NCBI RefSeq assembly: GCF_023715245.1
Contig: NZ_JAMBNV010000001.1
Location: 682,001-746,000, forward strand
DNA from: Sporosarcina luteola
GTDB taxonomy: Bacteria > Bacillota > Bacilli > Bacillales_A > Planococcaceae
Direction: 5' to 3'
Length of the DNA: 64,000 nucleotides
The notes beneath the pieces were generated by a model. That model had not been told where the DNA came from and ran no database searches. It worked only from the letters and a program-made list of their open reading frames with translations. Position numbers and translations under genes: made by a program. Below, piece after piece: positions 41,940 to 50,746 of this stretch (positions are counted from its first letter, which is position 1; each line of letters begins with the position of its first letter).

Positions 41940-42003
41940 GTGAAAATTCTTTTTATAAAAATAAATTAGTATTGATATTTAATTTCAGAACGGCTAAAAT
42001 TGA

Positions 42004-42017
42004 AGAAAGCGTTTGCA
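42004..42017 (+). promoter_or_regulatory. Imperfect cre-like site before anmK
   Basis: AGAAAGCGTTTGCA differs from the cre consensus at two fixed positions (first base and the W before CA). It lies about 26 nt before the anmK start; the TAATTTCA half-site is 20 nt further upstream. Confidence 0.3.
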
Positions 42018-42042
42018 AAAGATACTGGAAAGGAGTATGCCC

Positions 42043-43209
42043 GTGAAACCAATGCGTGTGTGTGGATTAATGTCAGGGACATCCTTGGATGGCCTCGATA
42101 TCGCAATTGCCGATTTCTCGCATGAAGAAGGACAACTGCGGCATAAATTGATTCATTTTACGACAATCTCTTATGACGATGGACTTAAGCAGGAACTGCA
42201 TAAGTTGATGGATTCGGCGGCGCCTTTGCATCTTGTATCCTCTATGAATATGTATCTGGGGGAAAGCTATGCAGGTTCGCTTACGAAAGTTTTACAGGAA
42301 GCGGATATCGGTTTGGAAACGATCGATCTAATCAGTTCGCACGGTCAGACGATTTGGCATGAGCCTTCGGTTGAACCCGATCGTTCGTATGCTCGTCCGA
42401 ATACGATGCAAATCGGTGATGTCGGCGTGCTGGCGGAGCTTACGGGTAAAACCGTCATCGGGGATTTCAGGACTCGCGACATGGCTGCGGGCGGGCAAGG
42501 CGCACCATTAGTACCGTTTGCGGACCAGGTTTTATTCCAATCGGAAACGGTCGGGCGCGTCCTTCTGAACGTTGGCGGCATCGCCAATTTGACAGTGCTG
42601 CCGCGGTTCGGATCGGAGCAGCCGATCGTCGCCTATGACACTGGTCCCGGAAACATGGTGATCGATGCTTGTGTTGCTCGGCACACCGGCGGGAAGAAAT
42701 CATTCGATAAGGATGGCGAATTGGCGAAGGGCGGAACGGTTGACGATGAATGGCTGGATTGCCTGATGTGTCACGAGTATTTTGCCGCATCTGCGCCGAA
42801 AAGCACCGGAAGGGAATTATTCGGGACCGTTTTCGTTGACGCATTCTGGGCGGAAGGGGATGAGCGCGGGCGATCATCCACCGATAAAATCGCGACTGCA
42901 ACGATGCTGACGGCAAAAACGATAGCTACAGAGATTCAAAGATATATACAAACGCATGACGTGAAGGAAGTGATCATTAGCGGAGGTGGAGTGCACAATC
43001 GGACGTTGATGGGATTCCTGAAGGCGCAGCTGCCTGAAGGCTTAGAGTTCGCGACAACAGGCGATCTAGGAATCGATGCGGATGCGAAGGAAGCTTTCGT
43101 ATTTGCATTGCTTGGCTATTTGGGCATCCACAAAAAGCCGAATTCATTGCCGGCGGCGACGGGTGCGGGGAAGGCGACAGTTATGGGGAAGATTGCTCAC
43201 GGCGGTTGA
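42043..43209 (+). CDS. anmK: Anhydro-N-acetylmuramic acid kinase AnmK
   Basis: 388 residues from GTG 42043, chosen because AAAGGAG lies 7 nt upstream; the frame is open to a TTG at 42013 that precedes the site. AnmK family: CGLMSGTSLDGLDIAI at the N-terminus, SSHGQTIWHEP, GDFRTRDMAAGGQGAPLVPFAD, and LLNVGGIANLTVLP followed by AYDTGPGNMVIDA. It opens the 1,6-anhydro ring and phosphorylates in one step, giving MurNAc-6-P for MurQ. It has its own promoter region, separate from nagZ by about 100 nt. Confidence 0.95.
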   Translation: MKPMRVCGLMSGTSLDGLDIAIADFSHEEGQLRHKLIHFTTISYDDGLKQELHKLMDSAAPLHLVSSMNMYLGESYAGSLTKVLQEADIGLETIDLISSHGQTIWHEPSVEPDRSYARPNTMQIGDVGVLAELTGKTVIGDFRTRDMAAGGQGAPLVPFADQVLFQSETVGRVLLNVGGIANLTVLPRFGSEQPIVAYDTGPGNMVIDACVARHTGGKKSFDKDGELAKGGTVDDEWLDCLMCHEYFAASAPKSTGRELFGTVFVDAFWAEGDERGRSSTDKIATATMLTAKTIATEIQRYIQTHDVKEVIISGGGVHNRTLMGFLKAQLPEGLEFATTGDLGIDADAKEAFVFALLGYLGIHKKPNSLPAATGAGKATVMGKIAHGG

Positions 43210-43210
43210 A

Positions 43211-43350
43211 GCGTTTATGCGTGCATTTTGAGATTTATGCGTGATTGGCAGCGTTTATGCGTGATTTCCACGATTTATGCGCATTTGGCCGTGCTTATGC
43301 GTGAATCCTGCGATTTATGCGTGTTTGACGGAATTTTTGCGTATTTGAAC
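43211..43350. repeat. Tandem repeat array 4, seven 20-nt units with core GATTTATGCGTG
   Basis: The TTTATGCGTG core begins at 43214, 43234, 43254, 43274, 43294, 43314 and 43334, an exact 20-nt period; the last units are degenerate. It starts 2 nt after the anmK stop codon. Half of the units read CGATTTATGCG, sharing GATTTATG with array 2. Confidence 0.9.
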
Positions 43351-43417
43351 AAGACTTTTACCTGCTGGGAATAAATAATGGGGAAGTTCACTAGAAAAAT
43401 AAATAGGGGGTCAAGAA

Positions 43418-44743
43418 ATGAAGAAAGTTTGGAAAAAATCCGCTCTTGCGGCCTTAACATTAGGGCTTGCAGCAACAGTGCTTGCAGCTTGCGGTGATAA
43501 GGAAGAAGCCGGAAATGCTGAAGAGTTCAAAGGGAAAATCACTATTTGGGATGGACCAAGATGGCCAGACGCGGACGATAACAAGTTCCATTGGCTAGAA
43601 GAGAAGATTAAAGAATATGAAGAAGCCAATGAAGGCGTTGAAATCGACTTGGTGCAAGTACCATGGGCAGAAATGGGAGATAAGCTTGGAGTCGCCATCG
43701 CAGGGAAGGCTTGGCCGGATATCGCACCTGTCGATATTAGCGGCAGTTCGGTAAGCATCGATCATATCGAGCAAGGCGTCGTTGAATCATTGGATCCATA
43801 TTTCGATAAAGATGCGAAAAAAGACTTCTATGAAAATGCATTGGATGCATATACGTATGACGGAAAGCTATACGGGATTCCGAATAGTATTACGCTGCAT
43901 ACGATGCTGTTGAACTTGGATTTATTCAAAGAGGCTGGCGTTGAACCGCCGAAAGACGGTAAGTGGACGTATGATGAGTTTTTGTCAGCAGCAGAAAAAT
44001 TGACGTTCGACCGGGATGGCGACGGCAAGACGGATGTACACGGCTTCTCGACGTACATCATGCCTGGCTATTATGAAGCATGGCCGTTCTTCTATAAAAA
44101 TGGCGGATCGCCGCTGAACGAAGACTTGACGGAGTTCACATTCGATTCTCCTGAAGTGGTCAAGGCAATTCAAGATTTGGCTGATTTGAAATTGAAGCAT
44201 AAAGTAGCTCCAGAAACGCATGGCGGCAATGACGTCGGCGGCACATTCCAAGCGTGGGCGAATGAAGAGCAGCGCACAGTCGCAATGCAGCCGTGGGCAA
44301 CTTGGGCAATTGGTGCTGCGCAAGGCAAATATCCGACAAACTTCATGGTTGCTGAATATCCTTCCGGTGATAAAGATGCGTCTACTATCGGCGGTGTCGG
44401 CGGTTGGGTCATGATGCATCAGGAAGATGTAAACAAGAAAGCGGCTGTCGCTGATTTCATGAAATTCATTTCGACAGCTGATGAGCAGTACTTAATGGCG
44501 CAAAACTATGGTATCTTCCCGGCCCGCATCAGTGCTTCAGAAATGGATCCATTCAAAGACAATCCGGAAATGACCCGCGCGATGGAAATGTCCGACCAAG
44601 TCGTCATGCTTCCACGTCATCCGGAATGGAGAAAAATCGACGAAGCAATCCAAAATGAGCTGCAACTCGTGTTCAATGGTGAAAAGACCGCAGAACAAGC
44701 GATGGCGGATGCTAAAAAAGCAGTAGATAAGATTTTGGAATAA
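43418..44743 (+). CDS. Carbohydrate ABC transporter substrate-binding lipoprotein (probable muropeptide-sugar binding)
   Basis: 441 residues, ATG behind AGGGGGTC. Lipoprotein signal with lipobox VLAAC (Cys about 24). Family 1 extracellular solute-binding fold: KITIWDGPRWPDADDNKFHWLEE, WAEMGDKLGVAIAGKAWPDIA, the YGIPNSITLHTMLLNLDLFKEAG stretch and a terminal helix. Followed by two MalF/MalG-type permeases. Since all neighbours process GlcNAc/MurNAc, the ligand is probably MurNAc, GlcNAc-MurNAc or a small muropeptide; this is by context only. Confidence 0.85.
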   Translation: MKKVWKKSALAALTLGLAATVLAACGDKEEAGNAEEFKGKITIWDGPRWPDADDNKFHWLEEKIKEYEEANEGVEIDLVQVPWAEMGDKLGVAIAGKAWPDIAPVDISGSSVSIDHIEQGVVESLDPYFDKDAKKDFYENALDAYTYDGKLYGIPNSITLHTMLLNLDLFKEAGVEPPKDGKWTYDEFLSAAEKLTFDRDGDGKTDVHGFSTYIMPGYYEAWPFFYKNGGSPLNEDLTEFTFDSPEVVKAIQDLADLKLKHKVAPETHGGNDVGGTFQAWANEEQRTVAMQPWATWAIGAAQGKYPTNFMVAEYPSGDKDASTIGGVGGWVMMHQEDVNKKAAVADFMKFISTADEQYLMAQNYGIFPARISASEMDPFKDNPEMTRAMEMSDQVVMLPRHPEWRKIDEAIQNELQLVFNGEKTAEQAMADAKKAVDKILE

Positions 44744-44783
44744 CCGAAAACCAAAAAGTAGACCATATAGTTGAAAAATAGAA

Positions 44784-44823
44784 TGGAGCAGGCTATGCAT
44801 CGCGTACGCCTGCTTCACTTTTA
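44784..44823 (+). terminator. Hairpin between the binding-protein and permease genes
   Basis: GAGCAGGC (44786-44793) pairs with GCCTGCTT (44808-44815), followed by ACTTTTAG. Such intercistronic stems usually give partial termination or mRNA stabilisation, so that more binding protein than permease is made. Confidence 0.6.
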
Positions 44824-44835
44824 GGGGGTGTCAAC

Positions 44836-45789
44836 ATGACTCAGATGCCTATGGGTGCAGTGCCAAAAAAGAAGGACGAAAAACTGAAAGTAATCGGGAA
44901 ATCGAATGGGAATCCGAAAAAGTTATTCTACGAGGTGAAGCGGAATTATAGCGCATATCTCTTCCTCCTGCCGAAGCTCATTCTTTTCACGCTTTTTGTT
45001 GCAATCCCTGTTGTGTGGGCATTCGTCCTTTCCTTTCAGAAATACAAGATTTTCGGCAGTGAATTTGTTGGGTTCGCGAACTACATAAAAGTGTTCGAGA
45101 GCGATGCATTCCGTATTGCATTGAAGAACACGTTGCTCTTCACGGTCGTGACGGTTCCGTTTGGCGTCATAAGCGCCCTCGTGCTTTCCACACTCATTTT
45201 TGAATTGGGTAAAGTGTCTCAGAGTCTATTCAGGTCGGCGTTCTACTTGCCGACGGTCACTTCGATGGTCATCATCGCGATGGTGTGGCGCTGGATGTAT
45301 AATTACGATTTTGGCCTTTTCAATTATGTGTTGGGCTGGTTTGGCGTCGGTCCCGTCAACTGGCTCGGACAGTCAAGTACAGCATTGTGGGCATTGATTA
45401 TCATGCAATGCCTCATTCCGTTCGGCGTCGGGATCATCATGTATTTGGCTTCGATGGGATCAATCTCTCAATCACTTTATGAAGCCGCGCGGATGGATGG
45501 AGCCAGCCGGTTCAAGCAATGGATCCATATTACGATCCCTTTATTGAAACCGACGACGTTGTACTTGGTGCTATTGAGCACGATCGGTTCATTCCAAGTA
45601 TTTACGCAGATCATCATGATGACAGGGGGAGGACCAGGGAGCGCGACGGAGACGCTCGTCCATCTCATTTACAAAACGGGCTTCCGGGATTTTGAATTCG
45701 GTTTGGCAGGGGCCCAATCAGTCGTTTTATTTGTCATTATCCTCATCTTTTCTGTCATCCAATTCCGGGTGCTTCGCCATGATGAGTGA
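44836..45789 (+). CDS. Sugar ABC transporter permease, MalF/UgpA type
   Basis: 317 residues, ATG behind AGGGGGGTG. Six membrane segments after a basic N-terminus of about 45 residues (KLILFTLFVAIPVVWAFVLSF; LFTVVTVPFGVISALVL; and so on). The cytoplasmic EAA loop reads EAARMDGASRFKQWIHITIPLL. It pairs with the MalG-type permease 14 nt downstream. Confidence 0.92.
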   Translation: MTQMPMGAVPKKKDEKLKVIGKSNGNPKKLFYEVKRNYSAYLFLLPKLILFTLFVAIPVVWAFVLSFQKYKIFGSEFVGFANYIKVFESDAFRIALKNTLLFTVVTVPFGVISALVLSTLIFELGKVSQSLFRSAFYLPTVTSMVIIAMVWRWMYNYDFGLFNYVLGWFGVGPVNWLGQSSTALWALIIMQCLIPFGVGIIMYLASMGSISQSLYEAARMDGASRFKQWIHITIPLLKPTTLYLVLLSTIGSFQVFTQIIMMTGGGPGSATETLVHLIYKTGFRDFEFGLAGAQSVVLFVIILIFSVIQFRVLRHDE

Positions 45790-45803
45790 TTGGGGGATAG
45801 GAA

Positions 45804-46775
45804 ATGAAGAAAAAACCGCTTGATCGTTTAAATAAACTGATTATATTCGGATTGCTCACTGTTTTCGCTGTTGTTTCTTTGCTTCCTTTATATTGGGTGT
45901 TCTCGACTTCCCTTCAATTAAGCAGCTATCAATCCCAAGACATGGAGCGGCCGGTTTCGTACGTCGATTCCAATCCGCCGAAAATGTATCCGATGGGGAT
46001 CCCGCTTTATTTCAAACATTGGGGCGAGGCGAGGGAAGCGGCGAAAGCGGGAGATGCCAAAGAGGAAGAATACCATCGCGACATGATGGACCATATCGTT
46101 TCAAATTCGTTCGGAAGCTTCAAGAACTTGTTCAAGAAGCACGATGTCGGGAAGTGGTTTTTCAATAGTATTTACATTGCAGTCGTCGTTACGATAGGCA
46201 TCTTGCTCATCGACTCAATGGCGGGATATGTTCTGGCAAAGAAGAAGTTTCCGGGGAGGAACCTAATCTTCTGGATCATCATTTCCACGATGATGATTCC
46301 CGGTCAAGTGACGCTTGTGCCGCTGTTCATCATGGTCGGGAACCTTGGCCTCATGGATACGCATTGGGCGTTGATCCTACCCGATCTTTCGATGGTGTTC
46401 GGCGTATTCCTCATGAGGCAGTTCATGTATTCCATTCCGGATGAATTGCTGGAAGCTGCACGAATGGACGGCGCAAGTGAATGGCGTACGTTTTGGACTG
46501 TCGTCCTGCCCCTTGCAAGACCAGGACTTGCTGCACTCGGCATCTTTACATTCATGAACGTGTGGAACTCGTTCCTCTGGCCGATTATCGTACTGAATAC
46601 TTCTGAGCTGTACACTTTGCCTGTCGGGTTGAAAACATTGCAGGACGCAAACTTGGCCAGCTTTAAATTGCTTATGAGCGGTGCTGCGGTTGCGGCAATT
46701 CCTATGATTATCGTCTTCATCCTATTCCAACGCTATTTCGTCAAAGGCTTAACACTAGGCGGCGTGAAGGAATAA
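45804..46775 (+). CDS. Sugar ABC transporter permease, MalG/UgpE type
   Basis: 323 residues, ATG behind GGGGGATAGG. EAA loop LEAARMDGASEWRTFWTVVLPLARPGL and C-terminal YFVKGLTLGGVKE, typical of MalG-type subunits. There is an unusual charged extracellular insertion between the first two membrane segments (about 45-110; AREAAKAGDAKEEEYHRDMMD), also seen in some related transporters. The stop codon overlaps the namZ start (TAATG). Confidence 0.92.
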   Translation: MKKKPLDRLNKLIIFGLLTVFAVVSLLPLYWVFSTSLQLSSYQSQDMERPVSYVDSNPPKMYPMGIPLYFKHWGEAREAAKAGDAKEEEYHRDMMDHIVSNSFGSFKNLFKKHDVGKWFFNSIYIAVVVTIGILLIDSMAGYVLAKKKFPGRNLIFWIIISTMMIPGQVTLVPLFIMVGNLGLMDTHWALILPDLSMVFGVFLMRQFMYSIPDELLEAARMDGASEWRTFWTVVLPLARPGLAALGIFTFMNVWNSFLWPIIVLNTSELYTLPVGLKTLQDANLASFKLLMSGAAVAAIPMIIVFILFQRYFVKGLTLGGVKE

Positions 46776-47944
46776 TGATGGAGCTCAATCAAGTGAAACT
46801 TGGCGTTGACGTTTTTTTTGACAGGAATCTGTCGGAGTTGAAGGGAAAGCGGATTGGTCTATTGACGAATCAAACAGGTGCGAATTCCGATCTTATCTCT
46901 ACAATCCGATTATTCCATGAACATCCGGAGCTGCAGCTGGCAGCCCTCTTCGCACCGGAGCACGGGCTGTTGACGAATGCGAAGGAAGGTGAAAAATTCA
47001 CTGATGCCGTCCATCGTTCAACGGGCATTCCGGTATTCAGCTTGTACGACAAGTCGAAGAAACCGACAGAAGAGATGATGGGGCAAGTAGATATCGTCGT
47101 CTTCGATATACAGGATATCGGCGCAAGATATTACACGTATATCTACACGATGGCCTATATGATGGAAGCTTGCGCGCGAATGGGGAAAAGGATGATTATC
47201 CTTGACCGGCCGAATCCGATTGGCGGAGAGAGAATCGAAGGGAGTGTAGTCGATCCGGATTTCACATCGTTTGTCGGACTTTATCCAATTCTGAATAGGC
47301 ATGGTATGACAGTCGGTGAGCTTGCTTCCTATTTTAATGAAGAGTTTCACATCAGATGCGAGTTGGAAGTCATCGAAATGGAAGGCTGGAAAAGGTCTTT
47401 ATTCCACACGGAGACTGGCCTTCCGTGGATTCCACCTTCGCCGAATACGACAACGCTCGATATGATGTTGTTGTATCCGGGTACGTGTTTAGTGGAAGGG
47501 TTAAATCTTTCGGAAGGGCGCGGGACGACACAGCCGTTTGAAATTATCGGGGCTCCTTTCATTGACGGTGAAAAGTTGCAGGACAACGTAAATTCGCTCG
47601 GATTGGAAGGAATCCGCGCACGCGCACTCGCTTTCACGCCGACATATCAAAAATACAATGGACAGCTTTGTGAGGGAATCCAGCTTCATATTACAGATCG
47701 CCAGGCGTTCAAGCCGGTTGAATCGGTCATCCAAGTGCTTGCAGTCATTGCATCAGTGTATGCCGAGAAAATCAAGTTTTTGGAGTACGGCAATTTGCGG
47801 CATCCGATGTTCGATCTGCTTGCTGGAAACGATGTATTGCGTCGCGGTTTGCTAAAAGGGGATATTCATCCGTTTTTACAGCAATGCAAGAGGGATACAG
47901 AGAGATTCATGGAAACGAGAGAACGTTACTTACGATATAGATAG
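46775..47944 (+). CDS. namZ: Exo-beta-N-acetylmuramidase NamZ (GH171, DUF1343), cytoplasmic form
   Basis: 389 residues, ATG overlapping the permease stop. DUF1343 features: KRIGLLTNQTGANSD, ALFAPEHGL, VVFDIQDIGARYYTYIYTM, LDRPNPIGGERIEGSVVD and GTTQPFEIIGAPF. NamZ releases MurNAc from the non-reducing end of glycan fragments. B. subtilis NamZ (YbbC) carries a signal peptide; this one begins MMELNQVKLGVDVFF and has none, so it should act on imported oligosaccharides. Being translationally coupled to the importer supports that. Confidence 0.9.
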   Translation: MMELNQVKLGVDVFFDRNLSELKGKRIGLLTNQTGANSDLISTIRLFHEHPELQLAALFAPEHGLLTNAKEGEKFTDAVHRSTGIPVFSLYDKSKKPTEEMMGQVDIVVFDIQDIGARYYTYIYTMAYMMEACARMGKRMIILDRPNPIGGERIEGSVVDPDFTSFVGLYPILNRHGMTVGELASYFNEEFHIRCELEVIEMEGWKRSLFHTETGLPWIPPSPNTTTLDMMLLYPGTCLVEGLNLSEGRGTTQPFEIIGAPFIDGEKLQDNVNSLGLEGIRARALAFTPTYQKYNGQLCEGIQLHITDRQAFKPVESVIQVLAVIASVYAEKIKFLEYGNLRHPMFDLLAGNDVLRRGLLKGDIHPFLQQCKRDTERFMETRERYLRYR

Positions 47945-47955
47945 GAAGGCGGACG

Positions 47956-48864
47956 ATGGAAAAATTATCACTTCTGACGACTGAAAGATCCAATCCGAAA
48001 ACATTGCGATTGGATGAAATGTCAATCGCAGACATACTGAAAACGATGAATGAAGAGGATCAGACTGTTGCCATCGCTGTCCGTCAAGTAATCCCGCAAA
48101 TTGAAAAGGCGGTTGAAAAAGTGGCGGAGGCTTTTAAAAATGGCGGCAGGCTCCTTTATGTAGGTGCCGGAACGAGTGGGCGGATCGGCGTCATGGATGC
48201 GGTGGAATGTCCTCCCACATTTGGTACTTCTCCAGATCTCGTCAAGGCAGTACTTGCTGGAGGAGAAGGAGCGATGTATGAGGCTGTTGAAGGCGCCGAA
48301 GACGATGAGGCATTAGGAGCGAAGGATTTGGCAGACCTTCACATAAACTGTCAGGACGTCATCATCGGCATTGCAGCTAGCGGCCGGACCCCTTATGTGA
48401 AAGGGGCTCTCGTGTACGCTAATTCATGCGGCGCAACGACTGTCAGCCTTTCCAATAATGAAAACTCGCTTATCAGTAACTTTGCGGATATACCGATCGA
48501 AATCATCACCGGGCCAGAAATATTGACAGGATCGACACGGCTTCGTGCAGCAACATCTCATAAAATGGTGTTGAATATGATTTCGACGACGGCAATGGTG
48601 AAGACTGGCAAAGTGTATCAAAACTTGATGGTCGATGTGAATGCGAGCAACTTTAAATTGCGTGAGCGTGCGAAAAAGATGGTTTGTACGATTACCGAAA
48701 TGGATGAAGATAAAGCTGAATCCGTACTGCAACAGACCAGCTATAACGTGAAGCAAGCCATCGTCATGATTCTTGCGGAAGTTGATCAAGCTCAAGCTCA
48801 AGCTTTAATTGAGGCAGCGGATGGTTTCGTAGGCAAAGCTGTTAAACTAGCTTCTACAAAGTAG
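47956..48864 (+). CDS. murQ: MurNAc-6-phosphate etherase MurQ
   Basis: 302 residues, ATG behind GGAAGGCGG. SIS-domain etherase: TTERSNPKTLRLDEMS at the N-terminus, LLYVGAGTSGRIGVMDAVECPPTFG (catalytic Glu) at about 68-92, and GAEDDE with the second acidic residue; C-terminal helical ATSHKMVLNMIST and KQAIVMILAEVD. It cleaves the lactyl ether of MurNAc-6-P, giving GlcNAc-6-P and D-lactate. It is the step linking the kinases to NagA. Confidence 0.96.
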   Translation: MEKLSLLTTERSNPKTLRLDEMSIADILKTMNEEDQTVAIAVRQVIPQIEKAVEKVAEAFKNGGRLLYVGAGTSGRIGVMDAVECPPTFGTSPDLVKAVLAGGEGAMYEAVEGAEDDEALGAKDLADLHINCQDVIIGIAASGRTPYVKGALVYANSCGATTVSLSNNENSLISNFADIPIEIITGPEILTGSTRLRAATSHKMVLNMISTTAMVKTGKVYQNLMVDVNASNFKLRERAKKMVCTITEMDEDKAESVLQQTSYNVKQAIVMILAEVDQAQAQALIEAADGFVGKAVKLASTK

Positions 48865-48880
48865 GGGAAGAAGGGTGATC

Positions 48881-49831
48881 ATGATGTATCGCGCGTTTCA
48901 AAGCGGGGATGAAAATGGGATTGTCGGATTATGGAATGATGTATTGATTCACGACCCGATTCATAAAGATCGTTTTAGGACACAAGTATTGCTCGATGCG
49001 AACTTCGATCCTGCAGGCCTGATCGTTGCTATTGATGGAGAGCGGATTGTAGGAGCAATCATGGCTATTACACGAAAGCTGCCGATGATCGGAACTGAAC
49101 TTGAACCTGATACAGGATGGATCACCTTTTTCATGGTGCATCCCGATGTCGGAAGGCAAGGGATTGGCCACGGACTTATGGAAAGGGCTTGTGATTACAT
49201 CCGGAGTCAAGGAGCGGAGAAAGTGTTCTTCTCTTCTTACGCACCGAATTATTTCCTTCCAGGAATCGACGAAGCAGCCTATCCAGCCGGTTTCGAATTC
49301 CTCCAGAAAGAAGGGTTTAAGCGTGCTTATTCACCGGTAGCCATGCATCGGACGTTGACAGATTATGTATATCCTGAAGCCGTCAAGGCAGTGAAAGCGG
49401 AGCGTGAGCAGGAAGGATACGTATTTGAAACCGTTCAAGACGGCGATTTACCTGCTGTTATCACTTTCGCCAATACAGTTTTCAATCCTGATTGGGGCCG
49501 TGCGATTCGCGAAGGTTTATTGCAAGGGATTGATCCTTCCCAAATTCTCATTGCTAAAAAGCAAGGAAAAGTCGTCGGTTTCGCGATGTACAGCGGCTAT
49601 GAAGGGATTCGGGAACGTTTCGGGCCTTTTGGTGTGGATGATAACGAGCAAGGAAAAGGGCTTGGAAAGATTTTATTGCACGAGGCCCTTTATTCAATGA
49701 AACAGAGGACGATCCAAGGGGCATGGTTCCTCTGGACGAGTGAAAAGAGTTTAGCGGGACATTTGTATTTGAAAAATGGATTCAAGACATACCGGACATT
49801 TCACGTGATGGTGAAGGACTTGGCGGAATGA
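48881..49831 (+). CDS. Tandem-GNAT acetyltransferase B
   Basis: 316 residues from ATG 48881; ATG 48884 or GTG 48875 are also possible behind GGGGAAGAAGGG. Two GNAT halves: the first (about 1-150) carries FMVHPDVGRQGIGHGLMERACDYI, a good acetyl-CoA loop; the second (about 175-316) carries VDDNEQGKGLGKILLHEALYSM and YLKNGFKTYRTFHVMV. It shares size and layout with the protein at 37615. Here both acetyl-CoA loops look intact, while in copy A the second is weak. Acceptor unknown; sits between murQ and the regulator. Confidence 0.78.
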   Translation: MMYRAFQSGDENGIVGLWNDVLIHDPIHKDRFRTQVLLDANFDPAGLIVAIDGERIVGAIMAITRKLPMIGTELEPDTGWITFFMVHPDVGRQGIGHGLMERACDYIRSQGAEKVFFSSYAPNYFLPGIDEAAYPAGFEFLQKEGFKRAYSPVAMHRTLTDYVYPEAVKAVKAEREQEGYVFETVQDGDLPAVITFANTVFNPDWGRAIREGLLQGIDPSQILIAKKQGKVVGFAMYSGYEGIRERFGPFGVDDNEQGKGLGKILLHEALYSMKQRTIQGAWFLWTSEKSLAGHLYLKNGFKTYRTFHVMVKDLAE

Positions 49832-49850
49832 AGAAAAAGGAGGGATGGAA

Positions 49851-50729
49851 ATGGCAATTGCAAGTGGCGGCTTAGTGCTGCTGAAAGAAATGAGGCATGC
49901 GCTCCCTCCTTCGGAACAGAAAATTGCTGACTATATTTTAGCGAACCCGGAAGATATCGTAACGATGACCGTTTCTGAACTCGGGGAAGTGAGTCAAACG
50001 AGCGGTGCTGCTGTTACGAGGCTATGCAAATCACTGCAATTGAAAGGCTTCCAGGAATTGAAATTACGGATCAATGGCGACCTTGGACGGAAACTGGAAA
50101 TTACAACAAGGGATATTCAGCCGAATGAACCGGTTGCAACGACAATCCAGAAGGTGACGGAGCAGGCAGTTCATACTTTGCTGGAAACTGCTGAATTGCT
50201 TGATCCGAAACAATTGGAACATGCTGTCGATGCGATTGTCCAAGCGAAGAATATCCACTTTTTCGGCGTGGGGGCTTCCGGGATTGCCGCAATCGACGCT
50301 CAACAGAAGTTTTTGCGGATCCATAAAGCTTCCACCGTGAGCACGGATTTACATATGGGGGCAACCATCATGGCGAATGTCGACGAGGAGGATGTCGTCG
50401 TCGGCATTTCTTTCTCAGGAGCGACGTTTGAAGTTGAGAGAATCCTCGAGCTAGCGCAAGCGAACGGAGCGACAACGATTAGTCTGACAAAATTCGGGCA
50501 GACGCCAATTTCGCGGATTTCGGATATACAGTTGCATACGTCGCCGGCGAAGGAAGCGAATTTCCGGAGTGGCGCGACCTCGTCAAGGCTTGCCCAGCTG
50601 CATATTATGGACATTCTATTCATGTCTGTAGCCTCGAAGCAATTTGATACGACGATCACTTATTTGGATGCAACGCGTGAAGCGATTGATGAAATCCGGA
50701 ACGAGACATTCAAGAAACGAAAAAGATAA
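49851..50729 (+). CDS. RpiR-family regulator, MurR-like
   Basis: 292 residues from ATG 49851 (AAGGAGGG 6 nt upstream); the earlier ATG 49845 touches that site. N-terminal HTH_6 domain (about 1-78; LPPSEQKIADYILANPEDIVTMTVSELGE, SGAAVTRLCKSLQLKGF) and a SIS sugar-phosphate-binding domain (about 125-265; IHFFGVGASGIAAIDAQQKF, VVVGISFSGATFEVERILE). MurR proteins repress mur genes and respond to MurNAc-6-P. The nearby inverted repeats at 34919 and 41980 are candidate targets. Confidence 0.87.
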   Translation: MAIASGGLVLLKEMRHALPPSEQKIADYILANPEDIVTMTVSELGEVSQTSGAAVTRLCKSLQLKGFQELKLRINGDLGRKLEITTRDIQPNEPVATTIQKVTEQAVHTLLETAELLDPKQLEHAVDAIVQAKNIHFFGVGASGIAAIDAQQKFLRIHKASTVSTDLHMGATIMANVDEEDVVVGISFSGATFEVERILELAQANGATTISLTKFGQTPISRISDIQLHTSPAKEANFRSGATSSRLAQLHIMDILFMSVASKQFDTTITYLDATREAIDEIRNETFKKRKR

Positions 50730-50746
50730 TTCGGGAGGTGACAGCT

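Noticed and set aside
43211-43350. Extension of anmK or a coding repeat
   Set aside because: The anmK stop codon is clear and the AnmK family ends here; a 20-nt unit is not a multiple of three, so the repeat cannot keep one reading frame.
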